Assembly: GCA_947058225.1 (NCBI GenBank)
Contig: CAMSGF010000049.1
Location: forward strand, 1-6,506
Reading direction: 5' to 3'
DNA length: 6,506 nucleotides
Origin: an uncultured Eubacteriaceae bacterium
GTDB lineage: Bacteria > Bacillota > Clostridia > Eubacteriales > Anaerofustaceae
Both the position numbers and the translations under genes were made by a program. Positions 1 through 6,466 of the stretch are shown one piece after another. Each line of letters begins with the position of its first letter. Positions within the stretch are counted from its first letter, which is position 1. A model generated the notes under the pieces. That model was given only the letters and a program-made list of their open reading frames with translations. It had not been told where the DNA came from and searched no databases.

Positions 1-26
1 AATAAAAATATGAATCGTATGAATTA

Positions 27-64
27 ATAAAAAGAAAACGGCCTGCAAATAAAATACAAACCGT
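27..64 (-). terminator. Rho-independent terminator of the lgt-aldolase operon
   Basis: Read on the minus strand, a 10-bp stem (arms at 55-64 and 38-47, including three G-U pairs) closes a 7-nt A/T loop. A T-rich run with one C follows at once (37 down to 26). The stem begins 51 nt after the aldolase stop codon, as expected for the end of a leftward transcript. On the plus strand the hairpin is not followed by a T-tract, so it should work in one direction only. The remaining bases of 1-115 are plain A/T-rich DNA in which I see no gene. Confidence 0.8.
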
Positions 65-115
65 AAAAATATTATTATTTAAAATAATTTAATTTCATAA
101 AAAATTTATTTTTTA

Positions 116-949
116 TTATGCTTTGTTTTCACTGCCGCAGGTATAAACTCTTTCTCTTATCGTTTCCTTTAAACTTTCCATTCCCATATTTAAGTATACT
201 TTTGGGTCGTATACGTCTTTATCTTCAAGGGAGAGTCTGACTCCTTTTGAAAATGATGCCCTGAGTTCTGTCGCATAGTTTACCTTTGAAATTCCATTTT
301 CAATGGCTTTTTTTACATCATTCGTATCGACTCCGCTTGTGCCATGAAGAACGAGAGGAATTTTAATATTTTTTTCCAATTCTTTCAGTCTTTCAAAGTC
401 AAGTTTCGGTGTGCTTTTATAAAACCCATGTGCCGTTCCGATTGCAACGGCAAGAGAAGAACACTCTGTCCTTTTTACAAATTCCACTGCCTCTTTTACG
501 GAGGTTAAATTCGGATTTTTTTCTTCAGTTTCTTCTTTTCCGCCAATTCTTCCAAGCTCACATTCCACAGGTATATCCACTGCCATTTTTATAACTTCAT
601 TTGATAGCTTGATATTTTCTTCAAATGGAAGTTTTGAACCGTCTATCATAACCGAGGTGTATCCCACCCTTATACATTCCTCGCACAGTTCAAAGCTGTT
701 TGAATGGTCAAGGTGAAGAATGACGGGTATATTTATATCTTTAGAGTAGAAAGAAACAACTTCCTTTGCAATAACAGGGGATATGTAGTTTAGGGTTGAC
801 GGGGTTGTCTGCAGTATTACAGGTGAACTTAGTTTTTCACATTCAGATATGACCGCCTTTGCCATTTCCATATTTTCAAAATTAAATGCAGGAATGGCAT
901 AGCCGTTTTTTCTTGCCTTTATTAAAACATTTCTATCTTTGGTTAACAT
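116..949 (-). CDS. Class II ketose-bisphosphate aldolase (GatY/KbaY-like; fructose- or tagatose-bisphosphate)
   Basis: Predicted cytoplasmic zinc-dependent aldolase that reversibly cleaves a ketose 1,6-bisphosphate to glycerone phosphate and glyceraldehyde 3-phosphate. At 277 aa it is close to the usual ~285 aa of the GatY/KbaY branch and shorter than the ~350-aa FbaA type. Visible landmarks are HLDHS with the likely catalytic Asp81 and zinc ligand His82, the VECELGRIGG segment at 128-137, AIGTAHG with zinc ligand His174, LHGTSG with zinc ligand His202, and the phosphate-binding KVNYATELR segment at 222-230. The C-terminal DPKVYL and CGSENKA segments also resemble GatY. The start is fixed by a strong GAGGAG site 7 nt upstream. 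It is the second gene of a leftward operon and overlaps the end of lgt by 17 nt, so translational coupling is likely. No sugar transporter, kinase or isomerase lies nearby, so fructose versus tagatose specificity cannot be decided; glycolysis/gluconeogenesis or hexitol/galactose use are both possible. Confidence 0.9.
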   Translation of the reverse strand: MLTKDRNVLIKARKNGYAIPAFNFENMEMAKAVISECEKLSSPVILQTTPSTLNYISPVIAKEVVSFYSKDINIPVILHLDHSNSFELCEECIRVGYTSVMIDGSKLPFEENIKLSNEVIKMAVDIPVECELGRIGGKEETEEKNPNLTSVKEAVEFVKRTECSSLAVAIGTAHGFYKSTPKLDFERLKELEKNIKIPLVLHGTSGVDTNDVKKAIENGISKVNYATELRASFSKGVRLSLEDKDVYDPKVYLNMGMESLKETIRERVYTCGSENKA

Positions 950-1721
950 CTATCTTCTCCTCATTTTTATTTCTTTTATTTAAAATATATAGCCCTATAA
1001 TTCCTATTATAATTCCAACAATGCTTATAACCTGAGCCATTCTTAAAAAGCCTAGCATAAGAGAGTCTGTCCTAAGCCCTTCGATGAAAAATCTTACGAT
1101 TGAATAAAATATCATATAGTAGCAAATGAGCTCCCCGTCTTGTTTTTTCCTTTTTTCAAAGACTGTTATGAGTAGGAAAAATATCAGTATATCGCAGATA
1201 CTTTCATATAAAAATGTCGGATGCACCATAATTTTACCAAGTTTTGCATCCATTACGCTTATCGCCCATGGAAGAGTTGTCTCACTTCCGTATGCTTCCA
1301 TATTAAAATAGTTTCCCCATCTGCCGATTCCCTGTGCGAGAACAAGACATGGTGCTATTATATCCGCCATTTTAAGAAATGGAATTTTTTTTGCCTTGCA
1401 TACACTGTAGACTGCTATTGTTCCGCCGATTATGCACCCATGAATTGCAAGCCCGCCATGCCAGATTTTATATATCTCATTTAAGTTTGATAAATAATAG
1501 TCAAGGTTAAATAATACATAATAAGTTCTTGCTCCAATTATCGAAAGAGGAATAGTAACGATTAAAAAATCGTACATAACTTCCGGGTTTATTCCATATT
1601 TTTCACATCTTTTCATCGCTAGAACAAAGCCTACAACCATCGCTGTCGTCAGCATAATAGCATACCATCTTATCTCCATTCCAAAAATCGAAAAAGCTAC
1701 CGGATTTGGCATTCCTAACAT
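933..1721 (-). CDS. lgt: Prolipoprotein diacylglyceryl transferase Lgt
   Basis: Integral membrane enzyme that moves a diacylglyceryl group from phosphatidylglycerol to the lipobox cysteine of prolipoproteins, the first step of lipoprotein maturation. The 262-aa length is typical. Seven hydrophobic segments can be read at about 17-36, 48-71, 91-110, 115-138, 170-188, 196-216 and 228-247. The Lgt signature GRWGNYFNMEAYG spans 133-145, with Arg134 and Asn137 matching E. coli Arg143 and Asn146. His94 in LAIHG matches E. coli His103, and the His-to-Arg spacing of 40 residues is the same. HPTFLYES (167-174) and Arg217 in the FFIEGLR stretch are also family features. One small variation is HGC where HGG is common. 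Met1 is preferred over Met4 because of the placement of the GGGAGGA site. The basic, polar tail (about 249-262) is probably cytoplasmic and its end overlaps the aldolase start. It is the first gene of the leftward operon and lies divergent to dnaE. Confidence 0.97.
   Translation of the reverse strand: MLGMPNPVAFSIFGMEIRWYAIMLTTAMVVGFVLAMKRCEKYGINPEVMYDFLIVTIPLSIIGARTYYVLFNLDYYLSNLNEIYKIWHGGLAIHGCIIGGTIAVYSVCKAKKIPFLKMADIIAPCLVLAQGIGRWGNYFNMEAYGSETTLPWAISVMDAKLGKIMVHPTFLYESICDILIFFLLITVFEKRKKQDGELICYYMIFYSIVRFFIEGLRTDSLMLGFLRMAQVISIVGIIIGIIGLYILNKRNKNEEKIDVNQR
957..962 (-). promoter_or_regulatory. Ribosome binding site of the aldolase gene, inside lgt
   Basis: GAGGAG on the minus strand, with a 7-nt gap to the ATG at 949-947. 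It lies within the last codons of lgt and sets the aldolase start. Ribosomes finishing lgt would pass directly over it, which fits coupled translation. Confidence 0.8.
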
Positions 1722-1725
1722 ATCT

Positions 1726-1732
1726 TCCTCCC
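1726..1732 (-). promoter_or_regulatory. Ribosome binding site of lgt
   Basis: GGGAGGA on the minus strand, ending 4 nt before the ATG at 1721-1719. Its position favours Met1 over the nearby Met4, for which the gap would be about 13 nt. Confidence 0.8.
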
Positions 1733-1757
1733 AAAAATTTAGTTTAAATTTAAAAAT

Positions 1758-1786
1758 ATTCTATCACAAATAATAAAATATATAAA
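1758..1786 (-). promoter_or_regulatory. Probable sigma-A promoter for the lgt-aldolase operon
   Basis: On the minus strand there is a -10 box TAGAAT (1763-1758) preceded by TGA, giving an extended -10. A weak -35 box TTTATA (1786-1781) sits 17 nt upstream. A start near 1751 would leave a leader of about 30 nt before the lgt ATG. The -10 matches the consensus at 5 of 6 positions and the -35 at 4 of 6. The surrounding DNA is so A/T-rich that chance matches are common, hence the moderate confidence. Confidence 0.5.
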
Positions 1787-1791
1787 TATTG

Positions 1792-1820
1792 TTTATTTAT
1801 TTTTCTTTTTATTATATAAT
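1792..1820 (+). promoter_or_regulatory. Probable sigma-A promoter for dnaE
   Basis: A perfect TATAAT (1815-1820) lies 29 nt before the dnaE start codon, with a poor -35 candidate TTTATT (1792-1797) at 17-nt spacing. Transcription would begin near 1827 and leave a leader of about 22 nt that contains the ribosome site. The -35 call is weak. Confidence 0.5.
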
Positions 1821-1836
1821 ATTCTTACGAAAAAAA

Positions 1837-1841
1837 AGAGG
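1837..1841 (+). promoter_or_regulatory. Ribosome binding site of dnaE
   Basis: AGAGG with an 8-nt gap to the ATG at 1850. It supports the start that gives the family-typical N-terminus beginning MEFTHLHIHTEYSLLDG. Confidence 0.7.
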
Positions 1842-1849
1842 TAATATTA

Positions 1850-4800
1850 ATGGAATTTACACATTTGCACATACATACGGAGTATTCTTTATTAGACGGA
1901 TTTTGCAGAATTGATAAATTGGTTGATGAAGTGAAAAATCAAGGCAGTAAAGCCATAGCTATAACTGACCATGGAAGTATGTTCGGGGTTATAAATTTTT
2001 ATGAGGCCTGTAAGGCTAAAGGAATAAAACCGATTATAGGCTGTGAAGTTTATATGGCTAAAAACGATATGACAAGCAAGGACCCTATGGACAGGGAAAA
2101 CTTTCACCTTGTCTTACTTGCAAAAAACAAGACCGGTTATGAAAATTTGATGAGGCTCGTTTCTCTTGCATACATAGACGGTTTTTATGCAAAGCCGAGG
2201 GTTGATTTTAATATACTCGAAAAATACAACGAGGGTCTTATTGCGACCAGTGCGTGTATCGGGGGAATTGTTCCAAGGAGCATAATAAATGACAATCCCG
2301 ATGATGCGAGGATGTATTTGGAAAGATTTATAAATATCTTCGGTAAGGATGATTTTTATATAGAAATTCAACGTCATGGACTTCCCGATGAAGAAAAAGC
2401 AAATAAGGTTTTGGTGGAACTTGCAAAGGAATATGGCTTAAAGTTAATAGCGACAAATGACTCACATTATGTGTATAAGGAAGATGCGACCGCACATGAT
2501 ATTCTTCTTTGTGTGCAGACAGGCTCCAGCTTAAATGACCCAAACAGGTGGCACTTCGCAAATGATGAATTTTATTTAAAAACTCCTAAAGAAATGGCAG
2601 AACTATTCTCAGATTACCCTGAGGCGATATCAAACACAAATGAAATCGCAGAAAAATGCAATGTGGAATTTGAATTTGGGAACTATCATCTTCCTGTGTA
2701 TAAGCTTCCTGAAGGGGTAAAAAGCAGTGAAGAGTATTTAAAAACTCTTTGTATGGAGGGGTTAAAGAATAAATACGATGATGTAAATGATGAGCTTATA
2801 GAAAGGCTTGAAAATGAGCTTTCCGTTATAAATAAAATGGGCTTTAACGATTATTTCTTAATCGTTTGGGACTTTATTAAATACGCAAGGGACCACGATA
2901 TTCCGGTGGGGCCGGGAAGAGGTAGTGCTGCGGGGAGTATTGTAAGCTACTGTCTTGGAATAACCTTGGTTGACCCGATTGAATACAGCCTTATTTTTGA
3001 AAGATTTTTAAACGAAGAAAGGGTATCGATGCCGGATATTGATATCGACTTTTGTTATGAAAAAAGAGAAAAAGTTATAGAGTATGTGACTGAAAAGTAT
3101 GGGAAAGACAACGTATGCCAAATAGCCACATTTGGAACGTTAAAGCCCAGAATGGCGATAAAAGACGTCGGAAGAAGTCTTGGGATAAGCCCGCAGGAAA
3201 CGAACAAGATAGCAAAGGAAGTTCCCGATGAATTAAAGATAACCATTGAAGATGCACTCGACAAAAACCCCGAGCTTAGAAGAATATCAAAGATGGACCC
3301 GACACTTGAGAGGTTATTTGATATTTGCAAAAAGGTTGAAAACACACCGAGAAACGCCTCCACTCACGCAGCCGGAGTCGTTATATCGGATAGGCCCGTT
3401 TATGAATATGTTCCTCTTTATGTAAACAAGGGAAAGGTTGCGACACAGTTTAATATGACGACAGTCGAAAGACTCGGCCTTTTGAAAATGGACTTTTTGG
3501 GACTTAAAAACCTTACGGTTATTAAGCACACAATAGACAATGTCAAACTCAGTAAAGGTATTGATGTTGACGTGGAAAAGATAAGTTTTGACGACCCTAA
3601 GGTTTATAAGACGATAAGTCTTGGTGATACGATAGGTGTGTTTCAGCTTGCAAGTGCAGGGATGCAGTCTTTTATGAGGGAGTTAAAGCCTGATAACTTT
3701 GAAGATATCATAGCGGGAATTGCACTTTACAGACCCGGACCTATGGATGAAATTCCAAAGTATATTAAATATAAGCACAATCCTGCATCTATTGAATACC
3801 TGCATCCGTCATTGGAGCCTATATTAAACGTAACGTACGGAGTTATGATATATCAGGAACAGGTTATGCAAATCGTTAGGGACCTTGCGGGCTATTCAAT
3901 GGGAAGAAGTGATAACATAAGGCGTGCGATGGGTAAGAAAAAGCTCGATGTTATGGAAAGGGAAAGGGAAGTGTTCCTTCATGGGAATGCCAAAGAGGTT
4001 GAAGAGGACCCTAGTGTAAAGCCCGTTCATGGTTGTATCGCAATAGGTATATCAGAAGAAGTCGGAAATAAAATTTATGACAGAATGGTTGAGTTTGCAA
4101 AGTATGCATTTAACAAATCCCACGCCGCTGCGTACGCAGTTATAGCTTATCAGACTGCGTATTTAAAGACGTATTATCCAGCTGAATTTATGGCAGCGTT
4201 AATAACAGTGTATATTCATTCAGACGATAGAACTTTATATATGAATCACCTTCAGGAACAGGGTATTCCGCTGCTTCCTCCTGATGTTAATAAATCAAGG
4301 AGCAATTTTACGGTAGACGGCGATAGCATACGTTTTGGACTTCTTGCGATAAAGGGGCTTGGAGAGGGTGCGATTGAAGAGATGATTGAAAACAGGGAAG
4401 CTAAAGGGGAATACACCTCATTTTCTGACTTTGTAAAGAAAAATGATTTTAACAACTTAAATAAAAAAGGTGTTGAAAGTCTTATAAAAGGCGGAGCTTT
4501 TGATTCACTCGGACATACGAGAAGAGAGCTTTTGGAAACATACAATGACTATCTAAATGCCACATTAAAGCAGAGAAAACAAAATATTTCAGGACAGACG
4601 AGTCTTTTAGATATGTTAGGGGAAGAAACTCAGGAGGAAATTGTGTTTAATTCTCCTTCAAATATGACTGAATTTGACCTTGGAGTTAAGCTTTCTTATG
4701 AAAAAGATGTGCTTGGAATGTATATAAGCGGACATCCTCTTTCTCCATACAGTGAGGACTTAAAAAAGTATACTTCTATTGATATATTGAGCATCTTAAA

Positions 4801-5545
4801 TGAGTTTAAAGCGCCTGTGGAAGAGATGAGTATGTTAGGTGATGACGAAGACGATGCACTGGATGAACAAAATGCAATAAAAAAAGCTATGCCAAAGAGG
4901 TTTTATGATGAACAGACTATTGCAATAGGTGGAATCATCAGCTCAAAGACTATTCATTATACAAAAAATAATGATATTATGGCATTTATAACGGTTGAAG
5001 ACTTATCGGGAAGTATGGAAGTTGTAGTATTTCCAAAGGTTTATCAAAAGTATATGGATATAATTGAAGAGGACAGTAAGGTTATTATAAAGGGGAATCT
5101 TTCACTTAGGGATAACAATGACAATATATCAGTCATTGCAAACAGGGTATGGAGTCTGAGTGAGAAAAGAAGTATTCCGAATCCGCCAAAGATTGACGGA
5201 ACTAAGCCTAAACCAAACCCATATAAAGAGAAGTTAAAAGCACAGTATAAAGCGAACAATGCACAGACAAAGGTAAACGAAAAGCCTGCTCCGAAAAAGC
5301 CTAAAAAACCTGCTGCTATATACGGAGATTCCGTTACACTTTCTCTCACAACGGATGATTTTAAAAAATTAAACAGAATTAAAGCAGTTATGGCTGAATA
5401 TTCAGGGGATAAAAAGGTTATTTTATTCAATGTTGATACAGGGAAAAAATATCTTGCGGATAAGAATCTTTGGGTAGATTTGAATCAAGATTTTCTCGAC
5501 AAAATATCAAATGTTGTCGGAATGGACAATATTGTAATTCAATAA
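1850..5545 (+). CDS. dnaE: DNA polymerase III alpha subunit DnaE
   Basis: Replicative C-family DNA polymerase acting at the fork with the beta clamp and clamp loader. The 1231 aa are intact. Domains in order: N-terminal PHP domain (about 3-270), whose putative metal ligands are kept (His7, His9, Asp40, His41, Glu66, Cys136, Asp204, His206); polymerase core (about 280-800) with GPGRGSAAGS at 354-363, MPDIDIDF at 394-401 carrying catalytic Asp398 and Asp400, and KMDFLGL with the third Asp at 548; helix-hairpin-helix region (about 808-888, IKGLGEGAI); a likely internal clamp-binding motif QTSLLDML at 916-923; an OB fold (about 1022-1102); a Lys/Pro-rich linker (about 1108-1155); and a small C-terminal domain (about 1158-1231) like that of other long DnaE proteins. 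No intein interrupts it. In Firmicutes a PolC polymerase usually coexists and DnaE often extends primers; whether PolC exists here is not visible. It is transcribed alone, divergent from lgt, and followed by a terminator. Confidence 0.98.
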   Translation: MEFTHLHIHTEYSLLDGFCRIDKLVDEVKNQGSKAIAITDHGSMFGVINFYEACKAKGIKPIIGCEVYMAKNDMTSKDPMDRENFHLVLLAKNKTGYENLMRLVSLAYIDGFYAKPRVDFNILEKYNEGLIATSACIGGIVPRSIINDNPDDARMYLERFINIFGKDDFYIEIQRHGLPDEEKANKVLVELAKEYGLKLIATNDSHYVYKEDATAHDILLCVQTGSSLNDPNRWHFANDEFYLKTPKEMAELFSDYPEAISNTNEIAEKCNVEFEFGNYHLPVYKLPEGVKSSEEYLKTLCMEGLKNKYDDVNDELIERLENELSVINKMGFNDYFLIVWDFIKYARDHDIPVGPGRGSAAGSIVSYCLGITLVDPIEYSLIFERFLNEERVSMPDIDIDFCYEKREKVIEYVTEKYGKDNVCQIATFGTLKPRMAIKDVGRSLGISPQETNKIAKEVPDELKITIEDALDKNPELRRISKMDPTLERLFDICKKVENTPRNASTHAAGVVISDRPVYEYVPLYVNKGKVATQFNMTTVERLGLLKMDFLGLKNLTVIKHTIDNVKLSKGIDVDVEKISFDDPKVYKTISLGDTIGVFQLASAGMQSFMRELKPDNFEDIIAGIALYRPGPMDEIPKYIKYKHNPASIEYLHPSLEPILNVTYGVMIYQEQVMQIVRDLAGYSMGRSDNIRRAMGKKKLDVMEREREVFLHGNAKEVEEDPSVKPVHGCIAIGISEEVGNKIYDRMVEFAKYAFNKSHAAAYAVIAYQTAYLKTYYPAEFMAALITVYIHSDDRTLYMNHLQEQGIPLLPPDVNKSRSNFTVDGDSIRFGLLAIKGLGEGAIEEMIENREAKGEYTSFSDFVKKNDFNNLNKKGVESLIKGGAFDSLGHTRRELLETYNDYLNATLKQRKQNISGQTSLLDMLGEETQEEIVFNSPSNMTEFDLGVKLSYEKDVLGMYISGHPLSPYSEDLKKYTSIDILSILNEFKAPVEEMSMLGDDEDDALDEQNAIKKAMPKRFYDEQTIAIGGIISSKTIHYTKNNDIMAFITVEDLSGSMEVVVFPKVYQKYMDIIEEDSKVIIKGNLSLRDNNDNISVIANRVWSLSEKRSIPNPPKIDGTKPKPNPYKEKLKAQYKANNAQTKVNEKPAPKKPKKPAAIYGDSVTLSLTTDDFKKLNRIKAVMAEYSGDKKVILFNVDTGKKYLADKNLWVDLNQDFLDKISNVVGMDNIVIQ

Positions 5546-5553
5546 AATTAAAT

Positions 5554-5585
5554 AAAAAAATGCTGATAAAGTCAGCGTTTTTTTT
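5554..5585. terminator. Bidirectional Rho-independent terminator between convergent genes
   Basis: A perfect 5-bp GC-containing stem (GCTGA 5562-5566, TCAGC 5572-5576) with a TAAAG loop is extended by a T-G pair and by an A-tract (5554-5560) facing a T-tract (5578-5585). On the plus strand it ends dnaE transcripts 17 nt after the stop codon. On the minus strand the A-tract becomes a T-tract, so it can also end transcripts from the 5628-6290 gene. Confidence 0.85.
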
Positions 5586-5627
5586 ATTGTGTCCATGTAT
5601 TTATTGTATTATTTTTTTATTAATAAA

Positions 5628-6290
5628 TTATAAAAGTTTTAATCTTTTGGTAACTTTCCATAATTTTACATAATTATATTTATTACTTTGTTTAATTGTA
5701 ATAAAGCCTTGTATTTTCTCTGTTGCAGTATAAGAAGATATAAAGAGTTTATCTGTTGCACTTCTCTTCTTAACAGTCTTATATCCTGCATATTCTGTTT
5801 TTGACTTTATGTTGTACGTTCTTTTTGTAGTATAAGGAAGTTTCTTTTTACCTTTCTTTGTATACTTTCCTTTCTTAAATACTCTGTTCTTATCTGTAAC
5901 CCATTTAAGTCCGCTTACTCCGTTGTTATGCACTATTACGTCTATCTGCCTTGTAGTGTTCTTTCTTGCTGTTCTAAACTTTGGACTGCATTCAATATAC
6001 ACTACATCGCTCTTTTTTACAAAGCCTTTTGTGTCTGTCTTTTTAACGTTTATGTAGAAATATTTACCGAGTGTTCCTATGATTGAAACGGATGTATACT
6101 TTGGCAGCTTTTTATAAGTTATTGCATATTTGCCATCACTTGCCCCTGACTTTAGCGGAGTGCCTGTTCTGATATAGGCATTTATCCTGCTCTTTGGAGT
6201 GTAAACACTTATTGGAACATATGTTATGTAGTCTTTGTTTATTCCGCTTTTTACTGTTGTGTTTACGAACGCTGCTTTTTTCTTATGCAT
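5628..6290 (-). CDS. Lysine-rich protein with probable bacterial SH3 domain; possibly a truncated envelope protein
   Basis: A 220-aa protein of unknown function, not assigned to a named family. Residues about 37-96 read like a bacterial SH3 (SH3b) domain: INAYIRTGTP at the start, a central TSVSIIGTLGKYFYINV strand pattern, and TKGFVKKSDV at the end. Such domains often bind peptidoglycan. The remainder (about 100-220) is Tyr/Thr-rich and very basic. The whole protein has about 43 Lys and 9 Arg against 7 Asp and 3 Glu. The composition suits an exported cell-wall protein, yet there is no hydrophobic signal peptide: the N-terminus MHKKKAAFVNTTVKSG runs straight into extracellular-looking sequence. 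Met1 is the only methionine, an in-frame TAG lies three codons upstream, and no clear Shine-Dalgarno site precedes it. It may therefore be the remaining C-terminal part of a longer gene, or a poorly expressed gene. It converges on dnaE and shares the terminator at 5554-5585. Confidence 0.6.
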   Translation of the reverse strand: MHKKKAAFVNTTVKSGINKDYITYVPISVYTPKSRINAYIRTGTPLKSGASDGKYAITYKKLPKYTSVSIIGTLGKYFYINVKKTDTKGFVKKSDVVYIECSPKFRTARKNTTRQIDVIVHNNGVSGLKWVTDKNRVFKKGKYTKKGKKKLPYTTKRTYNIKSKTEYAGYKTVKKRSATDKLFISSYTATEKIQGFITIKQSNKYNYVKLWKVTKRLKLL

Positions 6291-6304
6291 TGTAGTCTAT
6301 CATT

Positions 6305-6466
6305 TTATATTCCATGAATTGAATACCAATTAGTATCTAATTTTTTAACGTAGAATTCGTAATCTTCATCATCTTTTCTGCCAAACCCTTTTGGCTTTTC
6401 ATCGTTAGGTGAATATATTATTGCGTAACTTAAATCATATGTCACAAATAGAATAGCTGAATGTGG
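6305..6466 (-). pseudogene. 3' end of an unrecognised coding sequence, frame broken upstream
   Basis: This minus-strand frame gives 53 codons ending in TAA at 6307-6305. The peptide looks like real protein, with a hydrophobic start (HSAILFVTYDLSYAIIY), a charged middle (DEKPKGFGRKDDEDYEFY) and an aromatic end (KKLDTNWYSIHGI). An in-frame TGA (6469-6467) closes it upstream, and the only start candidate is a GTG (V8) without a ribosome site. The other two minus-strand frames are open from the window edge to 6435 and 6442, and one encodes a plausible continuation (ERNECLYEPNRLDH). A single-base indel around 6445-6470 would join them into one gene running off the window. I do not recognise the family. 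It ends 14 nt before the start of the SH3-like gene, on the same strand. Sequencing error is an alternative to true decay. Confidence 0.45.

Noticed and set aside
1126..1484. Overlapping plus-strand open frames opposite lgt
   Set aside because: They run against a clear Lgt coding sequence with conserved motifs and show no family resemblance of their own.
3055..3363. 102-codon minus-strand open frame within dnaE
   Set aside because: Antisense to the conserved polymerase core; composition is low-complexity Ser/Leu/Phe typical of shadow frames.
5044..5430. 128-codon minus-strand open frame opposite the 3' part of dnaE
   Set aside because: It is fully antisense to the well-supported DnaE OB-fold, linker and C-terminal region, has no recognisable domain, and is a by-product of dnaE codon use.
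1850..5545. Possible intein or frameshift in dnaE
   Set aside because: All polymerase motifs run in order at normal spacing in a single uninterrupted frame, with no intein splice motifs.
6301..6320. TATAAA on the minus strand as a promoter -10 for the SH3-like gene
   Set aside because: No acceptable -35 box at 16-18 nt spacing, and the resulting transcript would start almost at the ATG with no ribosome site.
6323..6336. Near-perfect 14-nt palindrome (ATACCAATTAGTAT)
   Set aside because: One mismatched pair, A/T-rich, and inside the coding remnant (LDTNWYSI codons); chance is the simpler explanation than an operator.
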